Notes: generated from the letters alone by a model not told the origin. 64,000 bases of DNA from CAVQBP01 sp963710745 (GCA_963710745.1 CAVQBP010000025.1:1-64000), one strand, 5' to 3'. Shown: positions 52,288 to 60,429, counted from the first letter of the stretch. Numbers and translations are program-made.

Positions 52288-52513
52288 AGTAATCTTCATA
52301 TTCATAAAAACCCCAAAAATCTGCTTGAAAAAAACAGAATATTAAATCTGCGAAAAAATATCACACCTTCTATAATCTCATTTAAAAGATTGCGAAAAGC
52401 TTTCACACCTGAGTATTTCACTTCAAAAAATTAAATCAAATTAAAAATCTAAAAAGGTTTTTATTTAATTGATTTTAGCGTTTTAATTCAAACAAATTAG
52501 TCAACTGAAATAT

Positions 52514-52528
52514 TGGCACAATAATTAT
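52514..52528 (+). promoter_or_regulatory. Sigma-54-like promoter
   Basis: TGGCAC-N5-TTAT, with a perfect -24 element and a weak -12 element, 55 bp before the zinc-ribbon gene at 52584. It shares the TTGGCAC core with the site at 54893. Confidence 0.5.
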
Positions 52529-52583
52529 CTAAGTAAAAATTGAAATTGAAAATGACAAAATAGTCTAAATCCTATTAAATAAA

Positions 52584-52856
52584 ATGATTGAGAAAATGTT
52601 AAAATATTTAAGTAAAAATAAAATTAGGAAAGTTAAAAATTATTCTTTGTTCAAAAGAAAAGATGAAAGATGTCCGGTGTGCAATACAATAGTTCAGGAT
52701 TCTTTCATTCGATGCCCTGAATGTCATTATGAACTAAAAATTAAATGCCTGAATTGCGGAAAATTAATTAACTCAAACCTGCCTATCTTGCATGTCCGGC
52801 AGGCAGGTTTGAATTCTTGTCCGAATTGGCGGGAAAAATTAATAATTAGACTATAA
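52584..52856 (+). CDS. Double zinc-ribbon protein with palindromic insert
   Basis: A 90-residue protein with two zinc ribbons: C-P-V-C and C-P-E-C in the first, C-L-N-C and C-P-N-W in the second. Between N-S-N and N-S-C the 36-base element at 52775-52810 adds L-P-I-L-H-V-R-Q-A-G. The last ligand of the second ribbon is Trp instead of Cys (C-P-N-W), so that ribbon is probably damaged. It is the first gene of a group with a Met-rich CpxP-like gene, 21 bp later. The role is unknown. Confidence 0.65.
   Translation: MIEKMLKYLSKNKIRKVKNYSLFKRKDERCPVCNTIVQDSFIRCPECHYELKIKCLNCGKLINSNLPILHVRQAGLNSCPNWREKLIIRL
52775..52810 (+). repeat. In-frame palindromic element in a zinc-ribbon gene
   Basis: AAACCTGCCT ... 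AGGCAGGTTT, 36 bases with outer arms identical to the copies at 40491 and 45065. It inserts 10-12 residues while keeping the frame. Confidence 0.7.
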
Positions 52857-52877
52857 ACTAAAATAAGGAGTAATAAA

Positions 52878-53495
52878 ATGTCACGGATAAAAAATCTCTC
52901 GATAATCGCTGCACTTGCAATAGCAGGTTTACTGCTGCTTTCGTTCCCTGTATTTGCACATGGCGGAGGTAATAATGGATACTGTGGTAATTATACATAT
53001 AATAATAACAAACAGAATAACACCCAGTTATCCAAAGAACAAACTCAAAAAATCGATAAAATACAGGATAAGTATAATGACGAGGCACTCCCGCTTCGTC
53101 AGAAGCTTAACACTTTGAGAACAGAAGCTTATAATTACAGTCTTAATAATAATACCGATATCGATAAAGTAAAAGATTATCGTCAGCAAATAAGAGATCT
53201 GCAGGGGAAAATAGATGACCTTCGGTTAGATGCATTAGCAGAAATAGACAAAGTAGTACCCGAAGATCAGCAAGATAATTATAACAATTATTTCAACCAG
53301 TGTTGGGGAGATACAAACGGAAATTCCAATTATGGAATGATGGGAAACGGATCTTACGAGATGATGAATGGTAATGGATCATACGGATATGGAATGGGTA
53401 ATATGATGAGAGGTTATGGAATGATGGGTAATTATGGTGCTGGCAATATGATGGGCGGTTATGGAAATATGCACAATTATAATAATAATCAATAA
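52878..53495 (+). CDS. Met-rich CpxP/Spy-like periplasmic protein, paralogue
   Basis: A 205-residue paralogue of the 37989 protein: same signal peptide style (L-A-I-A-G-L-L-L-L-S-F-P-V-F-A), same helical middle with L-S-K-E-Q-T-Q-K-I-D-K-I-Q-D-K-Y, and a tail rich in Gly, Met, Tyr and Asn (Y-G-M-M-G-N, G-Y-G-M-G-N-M-M). The tail has fewer His than its paralogue. The two genes lie in two separate sigma-54-like gene groups, so the duplication is old. Probably a periplasmic copper-binding protein or chaperone. Confidence 0.8.
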   Translation: MSRIKNLSIIAALAIAGLLLLSFPVFAHGGGNNGYCGNYTYNNNKQNNTQLSKEQTQKIDKIQDKYNDEALPLRQKLNTLRTEAYNYSLNNNTDIDKVKDYRQQIRDLQGKIDDLRLDALAEIDKVVPEDQQDNYNNYFNQCWGDTNGNSNYGMMGNGSYEMMNGNGSYGYGMGNMMRGYGMMGNYGAGNMMGGYGNMHNYNNNQ

Positions 53496-53529
53496 TCAAT
53501 TTAATCATAAACTTCATAACTTTAGCAAA

Positions 53530-53551
53530 CCCCTTCTAAATTTAGGAGGGG
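53530..53551 (+). terminator. Terminator after the CpxP-like gene
   Basis: CCCCTTCTAAATTTAGGAGGGG hairpin followed by a CTTT. Confidence 0.7.
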
Positions 53552-53618
53552 CTTTATAAATATAAAAGGTAATAAAAATATTTTTAAGAATTGAAAAAAT
53601 AAAAAAGGATAAAAAATC

Positions 53619-53858
53619 ATGATGAATGGAATGGGCTCATTTGGATTAGGAGGGATGGGATTCGGCTTAATAATCTGGCTGATACTAATAGGTGTTTTAA
53701 TCTGGGGTATAATTGCATTTATAAATTATACTAAGAACCACAATAATTCTCATTTCCCCGGAATAAATGAAGGATCTTTGGATATACTGAAAAAACGATA
53801 TGTCAAAGGTGAAATAACGAAAGAGCAGTTTAACAGTATAAAAAATGAAATAAGTTAA
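53619..53858 (+). CDS. SHOCT-domain membrane protein
   Basis: A 79-residue protein. One membrane segment (about 16-36) is followed by a C-terminal SHOCT motif: D-I-L-K-K-R-Y-V-K-G-E-I-T-K-E-Q-F. The first 15 residues are Met- and Gly-rich, resembling the tails of the CpxP-like proteins. The sister protein at 58584 has the same layout. SHOCT segments probably mediate oligomerisation. Ribosome site AAAGGAT is weak. Confidence 0.8.
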   Translation: MMNGMGSFGLGGMGFGLIIWLILIGVLIWGIIAFINYTKNHNNSHFPGINEGSLDILKKRYVKGEITKEQFNSIKNEIS

Positions 53859-53888
53859 ATAGACTTCTTTAACTGCAATTATAAAGGT

Positions 53889-53943
53889 TAACCTTGATTA
53901 CATTTGGTATTTTAGAGTACCATTTGTAATCAAGGTTTTTTTA
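53889..53943 (+). terminator. Strong terminator
   Basis: ACCTTGATTACATTTGGTA / TACCATTTGTAATCAAGGT hairpin followed by TTTTTTT. Confidence 0.85.
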
Positions 53944-54047
53944 TTTCTCAAAAAATATATTGGAGAACTATTATTTTTTTTGGATATCTTAAAGTTTGAA
54001 AAATATTTATTCCCTAATTAATTGAAAAATTTGTTAATTTAAATATT

Positions 54048-54374
54048 ATGAAAAAAATATCTTCCAGTACCTTAAAAAAAATCACTCAGCTTCTTGTCGA
54101 AGAATTTGATCCTGATAAAATTATTTTATTCGGTTCATTTGCGTGGGGCGTTCCAAATCAAAATAGTGATTTAGATATTTTAGTCGTTGTACATGATAGC
54201 AACCTATCACCGGTGAAAAGATCGATTAAAGCACATAGATGTCTAAGGGGTCTAAATATTTCAAAAGACATTTTAGTAAAAACACAATCCGAAATGAATA
54301 AATTGGCTAATGTTTATGCTTCACTAGAAGCACAAGCTTTGGAAAAAGGGAAAATTCTTTATGCAAGAGCCTGA
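54048..54374 (+). CDS. mntA: MNT-type nucleotidyltransferase (antitoxin)
   Basis: A 108-residue minimal nucleotidyltransferase. The signature G-S-x10-D-x-D is present: Gly29-Ser30 in L-F-G-S-F-A-W-G, and Asp41/Asp43 in S-D-L-D-I-L-V. MNT proteins modify the paired HEPN RNase, usually by adding AMP, to silence it. The start of the HEPN gene overlaps its end by 14 bases, a typical arrangement. It is independent of the metal genes. Confidence 0.9.
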   Translation: MKKISSSTLKKITQLLVEEFDPDKIILFGSFAWGVPNQNSDLDILVVVHDSNLSPVKRSIKAHRCLRGLNISKDILVKTQSEMNKLANVYASLEAQALEKGKILYARA

Positions 54375-54792
54375 ATCGGAACCAACTTTGAATCCTAAAT
54401 CAGAATTAGTAAAAAATTGGCTCATTAAAGCTAAACGGGATCTTAATACTGCTAAACGTCTGTCAAAAGAACCTGAACCATATTTAGATACTGCAATTTA
54501 TCACTGTCAACAGGCAGTTGAAAAAGCGGTAAAAGGATTTCTTGTATTTAATGATATACGATTCGAAAAAACTCATGATATTGAAGTTTTAATTCAATTA
54601 GCTATACCGGTAAATGAAGAGTTTTCAAATTGGCTGGATGCTGGCGAAACTCTTACTCCTTATGCAACTGCTTATAGATATCCTGGTGAGAATGTCGAGC
54701 CTTCTAAGGAAGAATTTGATGAAGCATTGAAAACTGCTTCAGATATATTTTCTTTCATTTTGAATATTCTTCCAGTTGAAGTTCATCCTTAA
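54361..54792 (+). CDS. hepT: HEPN-domain RNase (toxin)
   Basis: A 143-residue HEPN protein with the all-helical core and the R-x4-H active site (Arg67 to His72 in I-R-F-E-K-T-H-D). The helix A-I-Y-H-C-Q-Q-A-V-E-K-A-V-K is the usual family hallmark. HEPN proteins of MNT/HEPN pairs cleave RNA unless modified by the partner. It overlaps the MNT gene by 14 bases, so translation is coupled. A tyrosine residue targeted by AMPylation cannot be identified. Confidence 0.9.
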   Translation: MQEPESEPTLNPKSELVKNWLIKAKRDLNTAKRLSKEPEPYLDTAIYHCQQAVEKAVKGFLVFNDIRFEKTHDIEVLIQLAIPVNEEFSNWLDAGETLTPYATAYRYPGENVEPSKEEFDEALKTASDIFSFILNILPVEVHP

Positions 54793-54893
54793 TTGTAACA
54801 GGATGCCATTCAAAAATCTTTAAAATATTTAAATTTCTTAAAGCAAACATATTTCAAATATCCATTTATAGCTTAAATTCAAAGCTTTTTATT

Positions 54894-54909
54894 GGCACAT
54901 ACCTTGGCA
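54894..54909 (+). promoter_or_regulatory. Sigma-54-like promoter of copA
   Basis: TGGCAC-N5-TTGG with a perfect -24 element, 88 bp before the copA start. The preceding T gives TTGGCAC, as at 52513. Confidence 0.5.
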
Positions 54910-54996
54910 TTATATAAGTGATTAATAAGTTAAGAAAATTACAAAAAATTAAAAATTATTTAATTAGTTTTCAAAAAACGAATGGAGAAAATAGAA

Positions 54997-57699
54997 ATGG
55001 CATATGATCCTGTTTGCGGAATGGAAGTTAAATCACCGTCAAAATATTTCATCGATTTAAATGGTAAAAGATATGATTTCTGCTCTGAAAGCTGCAGAGA
55101 TAAATTTGCTGTTGATTCAGATAAATATCTTGAAAAAATAAAAAAAGTGGAACCTTCCTATAATGTAACAAGTGCGGGAATAGAAAAGCTGGATTTACCA
55201 ATAATCGGAATACATTGCAGTTCTTGTGTACCTACTATCGAAAGCGAAATAAAAAAGCTGCCCGGAATCGAATTTGCAAAAGTAAATATAGCAACGGAAA
55301 AAGCTCATATAGAATTTAAGAATAGTGATGTTAATACCGAAAAGATAATATCTGCAATTAAGAAAGCCGGTTATAAAACAGGTCAGGCAAATCTGAATAT
55401 CGGGATACAGGGTATGTACTGCGGTTCATGTGTAGATAAAATTGAAAAAGGATTAAATAAAACAAGCGGTGTTATATCTTCAAGTGTAGATTTGGGAACT
55501 GAATCGGCAATCATTAAATATATACCAGGTTTAATAAAGCTGAATGATATAAAAAATATTATTGAGGAACTTGGATATAAAACATATCCTGTTGAAGGCT
55601 TCAATTCAGTCAGGACTTCATCCAGCCGGGATAAGCAGGAGAAAGGAGCAATCAAAAAAGAGAAGGCTGAAGAACCTGTAGATGAAAATCAAATTGCCCG
55701 TGAAAAAGAATATAAAAGCTTGATGCATAAATTCATTTTCGCTGCAATAATTGCTGTTCCGTTCCTGTTAATAAGTTATGCAGATTTCTTAGGCTTACCT
55801 GAAATATTTAGGGAAGGTTCAACATCTCTTAGGTACATATGGATGATAATGGGAGTGCTAAGTTTGCCCGTAATGTTTTGGTCAGGCTTACAGTTTTATA
55901 CCGGTGCCTGGGCTGCATTTAAGAACAGGTCGGCAAATATGAATACGCTGGTAGCAATAGGTATTAGTGCTGCATGGATTTATTCTGCAGTAGCTACATT
56001 TTTCCCCGGTATTTTCCCGACTCAAAGTCTTTCTAATCAATTTTATGATGCAATTGCAATAGTTGTTGCATTGGTTGTTCTTGGGATGGCATTAGAGATT
56101 CGAGCCAAAGGTAAAAGTTCCGAGGCAATTAAAAAACTAATCGGTTTACAGGCAAAAACCGCAAGAGTTTTACGAAACAGTAAAGAAGTTGACATTCCTA
56201 TTGAAGAAGTCGTGCTTGATGATATAATTATTGTAAGACCGGGCGAAAAGGTTCCTGTTGATGGCGTAATTATAGAAGGTTCATCTTCCGTTGATGAATC
56301 GATGATAACAGGTGAACCAATCCCTATTGAAAAAATAAAAGGAGAAGAAGTAATCGGAGCTACAATAAATAAGACCGGCTCTTTTAAATTCAAAGCTACA
56401 AAAGTTGGAAAGGATACAGCTCTTTCACAAATTATCGGGATGGTAGAACAGGCACAAAGCTCCAAGGCTCCTATTCAAAAAATAGTGGATAAAGTTTCCA
56501 ATTATTTTGTTCCATCAGTGATAATAATTGCGATATTATCATTTGTAACCTGGTATGTGTTTGGTCCTGCCCCGCAGCTTATTTACGCTCTTATAGTTTT
56601 TGTAACTGTACTTGTAATTGCATGCCCGTGTGCACTTGGTATCGCAACACCTATTTCATTAATGGTTGGAGTTGGTAAAGGGGCAGAGAATGGAATACTG
56701 ATTAGAAGCGGAGATGCTCTTGAAACTGCACAGAAGCTTAATACAATAGTTCTTGATAAAACAGGAACAATAACAGAAGGAAAACCTTCCTTGACAGATG
56801 TTATTACTGCAAATGGTTTTTCTGAAAATGATGTACTTAGTTTAAGTGCAAGTGTTGAAAAATCTTCAGAGCACCCTCTTGCTGAGGCTATTGTAAACGG
56901 AGCTAAGGATAAACATATAGAATTATTTGATGCTCAGAATTTTAACGCCGTTCCGGGGCATGGAGTGGAAGCTGAAGTCAATGGACGGAAAATTCTGCTT
57001 GGTAATTTGAAGATGATGAAGAAATATTCAATTGGTCTTAATGGTCTGGAAGAAAAAAGCAAGCAGCTTGCAGACGAAGGTAAGACACCTATGTTTGCCG
57101 CGATAGACGGAAAAGCTGCCGGGATAATTGCTGTAGCGGATACAATTAAACCTGATTCTAAGCAAGCTATTGCACAATTAAAAAAATTGGGTCTGGAAGT
57201 AGTAATGATAACAGGTGATAACAGCCGGACTGCAAATGCAATTGGTAAACAAGTTGGAATAGAAAGAGTTCTCTCTGAAGTATTGCCGGAAGATAAAGCA
57301 TTTAATGTTCAAAAGCTTCAGAATGAAGGGAAAAAAGTTGCGATGGTTGGAGACGGAATAAATGATGCTCCTGCATTAGCTCAAGCTGATATAGGATTAG
57401 CAATAGGCACAGGAACTGACGTTACAATTGAAGCTTCTGATATAACACTTATAAAAGGAAGCTTGAAAGGTGTCGTGCTGGCAATACAACTTTCAAAGGC
57501 AACTATGAAAAACATAAAAGAAAATCTTGCAGGAGCATTCTTTTACAACGGACTTGGAATTCCAATCGCTGCCGGTTTACTCTTTCCATTCTTTGGAATC
57601 TTGTTATCACCGATAATTGCAGGCGCAGCAATGGCATTTAGTTCGGTAACTGTTGTAACAAATGCAAATAGGTTAAGAAGGTTTAAAGTGAAATTATAG
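54997..57699 (+). CDS. copA: Copper-exporting P1B-type ATPase with YHS and two HMA domains
   Basis: A 900-residue ATPase. I use the ATG at 54997, which follows the GGAG ribosome site; an ATG at 54982 lies before that site. A YHS domain (M-A-Y-D-P-V-C-G-M ... F-C-S-E-S-C) opens the protein, followed by two heavy-metal domains with C-S-S-C and C-G-S-C. Eight membrane helices include the ion site C-P-C (A-C-P-C-A-L-G). Phosphorylation site D-K-T-G-T and G-D-G-I-N-D-A-P are intact. It moves Cu(I) outward across the inner membrane. The group follows a sigma-54-like promoter, consistent with copper control. Confidence 0.95.
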   Translation: MAYDPVCGMEVKSPSKYFIDLNGKRYDFCSESCRDKFAVDSDKYLEKIKKVEPSYNVTSAGIEKLDLPIIGIHCSSCVPTIESEIKKLPGIEFAKVNIATEKAHIEFKNSDVNTEKIISAIKKAGYKTGQANLNIGIQGMYCGSCVDKIEKGLNKTSGVISSSVDLGTESAIIKYIPGLIKLNDIKNIIEELGYKTYPVEGFNSVRTSSSRDKQEKGAIKKEKAEEPVDENQIAREKEYKSLMHKFIFAAIIAVPFLLISYADFLGLPEIFREGSTSLRYIWMIMGVLSLPVMFWSGLQFYTGAWAAFKNRSANMNTLVAIGISAAWIYSAVATFFPGIFPTQSLSNQFYDAIAIVVALVVLGMALEIRAKGKSSEAIKKLIGLQAKTARVLRNSKEVDIPIEEVVLDDIIIVRPGEKVPVDGVIIEGSSSVDESMITGEPIPIEKIKGEEVIGATINKTGSFKFKATKVGKDTALSQIIGMVEQAQSSKAPIQKIVDKVSNYFVPSVIIIAILSFVTWYVFGPAPQLIYALIVFVTVLVIACPCALGIATPISLMVGVGKGAENGILIRSGDALETAQKLNTIVLDKTGTITEGKPSLTDVITANGFSENDVLSLSASVEKSSEHPLAEAIVNGAKDKHIELFDAQNFNAVPGHGVEAEVNGRKILLGNLKMMKKYSIGLNGLEEKSKQLADEGKTPMFAAIDGKAAGIIAVADTIKPDSKQAIAQLKKLGLEVVMITGDNSRTANAIGKQVGIERVLSEVLPEDKAFNVQKLQNEGKKVAMVGDGINDAPALAQADIGLAIGTGTDVTIEASDITLIKGSLKGVVLAIQLSKATMKNIKENLAGAFFYNGLGIPIAAGLLFPFFGILLSPIIAGAAMAFSSVTVVTNANRLRRFKVKL

Positions 57700-57741
57700 T
57701 TAATAATCAGATAAAGAATTAAAAAGAATTTAAAATGATAA

Positions 57742-57786
57742 TAGTCATTCGTAGTCATTCAATTGTCAATGACTAAATAATGACTG
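57742..57786. repeat. AGTCATT inverted-repeat hairpin
   Basis: AGTCATTCGTAGTCATT opposite AATGACTAAATAATGACT; two direct copies each side. It occupies most of the gap between copA and the cupredoxin gene. Confidence 0.7.
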
Positions 57787-57835
57787 CGAAGCAAATGACC
57801 ATGAATGACAAAAGTTAGAAAAAAGGAAATAGACA

Positions 57836-58213
57836 ATGTCAGCAGATCAAATAATAGTAATAATAACCGGAATAGGGTTATCAATCTGGGTAGCCTGGTA
57901 TTTCTGGTTCTCTGAAAAGAAAGCAGTAAAAGTAGAATCATCTAATGGAGATATCCAGGAAGCTGTAATCAAAGTTAAAGGAGGATATTCTCCGGATGTT
58001 TTGATTTTCGAAGCAGGTAAACCAATAAAGCTTAATTTTTTCAGAGAGGAAACCTCATCATGCACTGAAGAAGTTGTTTTCTCAGATTTTAATAAAAGAG
58101 AAACTTTAACACCGTTTAAAACCATACCGGTAGAATTGACAATAGATAGACCAGGTGAATACGGATTCCAGTGCGGAATGGGAATGGTAAAAGGAAAGTT
58201 AATTGTCCAGTGA
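57836..58213 (+). CDS. Membrane-anchored cupredoxin
   Basis: A 125-residue protein. One membrane segment (about 7-27) anchors a small cupredoxin domain of the EfeO/nitrosocyanin type (about 45-125). The possible copper ligands are Cys in S-S-C-T-E-E-V and the terminal F-Q-C-G-M-G-M (Cys, Met). It follows copA and precedes the TRASH-like gene by 14 bp, forming an operon. Likely periplasm-facing electron or copper carrier. Confidence 0.8.
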   Translation: MSADQIIVIITGIGLSIWVAWYFWFSEKKAVKVESSNGDIQEAVIKVKGGYSPDVLIFEAGKPIKLNFFREETSSCTEEVVFSDFNKRETLTPFKTIPVELTIDRPGEYGFQCGMGMVKGKLIVQ

Positions 58214-58227
58214 AAGGAGATGCAGCA

Positions 58228-58446
58228 ATGTCTAAGTGTATTGTATGCGGAAGAGAAATAGAAAACACACATTATTTAATTCAAAGCCGTGGTGTTGAAA
58301 TCAATTTTTATTCTAAGAACTGCATAAGTGAATATGTTAAAAATATTGAACTCTCTTTATCAAAGAGTGAATTACCGGCTGCAAATTTTGAAAATCAACG
58401 AATTGAAAAGCCTCGTATTTATAATACTCTGCGGCTTGAAAATTAG
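58228..58446 (+). CDS. Small TRASH/YHS-like metal-binding protein
   Basis: A 72-residue protein with a single metal-binding motif: C-I-V-C-G-R-E-I near the start, H in N-T-H-Y-L-I, and F-Y-S-K-N-C-I. The spacing is that of TRASH/YHS domains. I start it at 58228 because GGAGAT lies at an appropriate distance and the first residues match the family (M-S-K-C-I-V-C-G). An upstream start at 58171 would overlap the cupredoxin gene. It could be a copper sensor or chaperone. Confidence 0.75.
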   Translation: MSKCIVCGREIENTHYLIQSRGVEINFYSKNCISEYVKNIELSLSKSELPAANFENQRIEKPRIYNTLRLEN

Positions 58447-58463
58447 TTTGGATTAATGATTCG

Positions 58464-58531
58464 TCTTAATCGTAATCTTACTCTTAATCACTTTGAAATA
58501 GATTAAGATTATGATTAGGGGTAAGATTAAG
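58464..58531. repeat. Inverted repeat made of CTTAATC / GATTAAG units
   Basis: CTTAATCGTAATCTTACTCTT opposes GATTAAGATTATGATTAG and GTAAGATTAAG. A related element is at 58810-58870. Both lie in the gaps of the copper operon. Confidence 0.7.
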
Positions 58532-58583
58532 GAAATTTGTATAAGTAATTATAAAAATATAAGAAATTGAAAGGAGTTTTATC

Positions 58584-58787
58584 ATGATGGGATTAGGCGG
58601 TATAAGTCTGATTATTTTAATAGTAGCAGTAGTATTTCTTGTAAAATATATATACCCAGGAAATTCGAATGATCAGAAAAATATTTTCAGAAATAAAGAA
58701 AATGCTCTTGATGTTCTGAAAAGACGTTTCGCTAACGGTGAAATTTCAAAAGAAGAATATGAAGAGAAGAAGCACGTGTTGTTATAA
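58584..58787 (+). CDS. SHOCT-domain membrane protein, second copy
   Basis: A 67-residue protein: one membrane segment (about 6-25), then the SHOCT motif D-V-L-K-R-R-F-A-N-G-E-I-S-K-E-E-Y. It is the shorter relative of the 53619 protein and sits between two inverted repeats in the copper operon. A GGAGTTTTATC ribosome site precedes the ATG. Probably a membrane-associated oligomerising accessory. Confidence 0.8.
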   Translation: MMGLGGISLIILIVAVVFLVKYIYPGNSNDQKNIFRNKENALDVLKRRFANGEISKEEYEEKKHVLL

Positions 58788-58809
58788 AAAATAGTTTATA
58801 GCTCTTGCA

Positions 58810-58870
58810 CTTAATCATATTCTTACTATAAAGTAAATGAAATTAGAGTAAGATTAAGAATATGATTAAG
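58810..58870. repeat. Second CTTAATC / GATTAAG inverted repeat
   Basis: CTTAATCATATTCTTAC opposite GTAAGATTAAGAATATGATTAAG. Related to 58464-58531. Confidence 0.7.
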
Positions 58871-58901
58871 ATTAAGAAAAGTTATTGATAAAGGTGTCGA
58901 T

Positions 58902-59246
58902 ATGTGTCATGTAATTTTAGCACTTCCGGTTTTAGGAATTTCAGTTTTTTGGATATTACCTTTTCAATTAGCATTGCCGATTTACATTGTAATACTGATT
59001 ATTTCCGCTGCAATGTACAGAGCAATTATGAAATCCATGATGACGCCTGTAAAAACAGGCAGCGAAGGATTAATTGGTATGGTAGGAAACTTTTTAGGAT
59101 TTAACTCTGAAGAAGGGATTGTACGTGTCCATGGAGAAATATGGAATGCTTCTTCACCTGAAAATCTAAAACCCGGAGAAGAAATAAGAGTTGTTGATGT
59201 TAATGGATTACATCTTTTAGTTGAAGGCATTAATAAACGAAAGTAA
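58902..59246 (+). CDS. NfeD-like membrane protein
   Basis: A 114-residue protein with two membrane segments (about 2-20 and 24-45) and a C-terminal OB-fold like that of NfeD (N-A-S-S-P-E-N-L-K-P-G-E-E-I-R-V-V-D-V-N-G-L-H-L). The segment G-S-E-G-L-I-G-M-V-G-N before it is the characteristic NfeD loop. NfeD proteins support membrane-protein quality control, usually with a stomatin. No stomatin gene is nearby. Its presence in the copper operon suggests protection of membrane metal proteins. Confidence 0.8.
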   Translation: MCHVILALPVLGISVFWILPFQLALPIYIVILIISAAMYRAIMKSMMTPVKTGSEGLIGMVGNFLGFNSEEGIVRVHGEIWNASSPENLKPGEEIRVVDVNGLHLLVEGINKRK

Positions 59247-59273
59247 AGTAATATTATTTTATAGGAGATTGAA

Positions 59274-59666
59274 ATGGAAAGAGATGTAGTATGCGGTATG
59301 TATTTAATTACTACCGATGGTTGCAAAGTAAGTGAAATAAATGGTATTAAATATTACTTCTGATGTGATGTTTGTAAAGAAGAGTTTGATAAATATACCG
59401 GTAAATATATCGAAGACTTTATTCCTGTTGAAATAAATATTTTCCCTAAAATAGAATGGGAAAGAGATCCGGTGTGCGGAGAAAGAATCAACATTAAAGA
59501 AGCAAAAGGTATAAGTCTTTATAAAAATTCCCGTTATTATTTTTGCTGCAAAATATGCAAAAAAGTATTCGATGCAAATCCCTCTATTTATGCAGATAAA
59601 GAAGAAGGAGCTTACGACCCTAAAAATCCAGATGATATTTTAGCAGGTATATTTAGAATTCTTTAG
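59274..59666 (+). CDS. Double YHS-domain protein with in-frame TGA at a Cys site
   Basis: One open reading of 131 codons apart from a TGA at 59361-59363. The first YHS domain starts M-E-R-D-V-V-C-G-M and reaches K-Y-Y-F-[TGA]-C-D-V-C-K. The second starts E-R-D-P-V-C-G-E and ends Y-Y-F-C-C-K-I-C-K. The TGA takes the place of the first Cys of the F-C-C-x-x-C ligand group. The second domain has no natural start of its own; a ribosome site AGGAG precedes the first ATG. It is either a selenocysteine codon, a TGC-to-TGA mutation, or an assembly error. Confidence 0.7.
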
Positions 59667-59685
59667 TTACAAAAAGCGGGAAACG

Positions 59686-60354
59686 GTGGATGATACTATG
59701 GATTATGATAAATTAATAGAGGCTGTTAAAAAATCAATATTTTTTACAACTGTTAATATGCAAGCTGAAAAAAAGATAATTAAAAATTCTTTGCTAGAAA
59801 AGATAAAAACAAAAAATATAATGTTTCCTGAAAGATTAAAGCATTATATGACTGCACATAGTATTTTGACTCTGGAAGACCTATTAAATACAGAACCAAA
59901 AAAGATTTTACTATGCAGATGTCTTGGAATAAAAACTATAGACGATTCAAGAAAAATTATTCTTGATTATCTGAATAGAATTAAGAAGATAATTGAAATT
60001 ACTGTTAGTGCCGACGATAAAAATATTTACAATTCAAACGGGCAAATTATTACAATAGTCAGGTATTTTCCCTTACTGCAAGGGACATTTAAAACATCCG
60101 AATTCAATTATCAATTTATCAATAGTGAAGTGGATTCGATTCACGTTCCGAAAAGAATTCAAATTTATATTTCTGGCAAATGCAGCCTTAAAAGCATTAA
60201 TGATTTAGTAAGTGTAGATTACATTTCACTTAGAAAAGAAAGGAATATTGGTTATAAAACAATTAAAAAACTACAAATTGATATTATAAACCTGTTAAAT
60301 TTGGAAAGAATTTCGTCAGTTAGTGATTGGAAAAATTTTCGAAGAACGGGATAG
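59686..60354 (+). CDS. Protein with two alpha-CTD-like helix-hairpin-helix domains
   Basis: A 222-residue protein. Two similar segments carry the alpha-CTD pattern of RNA polymerase: L-E-D-L-L-N-T-E-P-K-K-I-L-L-C-R-C-L-G-I-K-T-I near residue 63-85, and I-N-D-L-V-S-V-D-Y-I-S-L-R-K-E-R-N-I-G-Y-K-T-I near 178-200. Both end in a G-I/Y-K-T-I turn typical of a helix-hairpin-helix. Start GTG (59686) or the ATG at 59698. It has no rpoA context. Perhaps it is a nucleic-acid-binding regulator; function unknown. Confidence 0.5.
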   Translation: MDDTMDYDKLIEAVKKSIFFTTVNMQAEKKIIKNSLLEKIKTKNIMFPERLKHYMTAHSILTLEDLLNTEPKKILLCRCLGIKTIDDSRKIILDYLNRIKKIIEITVSADDKNIYNSNGQIITIVRYFPLLQGTFKTSEFNYQFINSEVDSIHVPKRIQIYISGKCSLKSINDLVSVDYISLRKERNIGYKTIKKLQIDIINLLNLERISSVSDWKNFRRTG

Positions 60355-60429
60355 AAGAAAAAACTATTTAACCTTAATTAAGGAAATGTTTGATTATAAA
60401 ACTTAAAATAAATCAACCAGGAGAATAGT

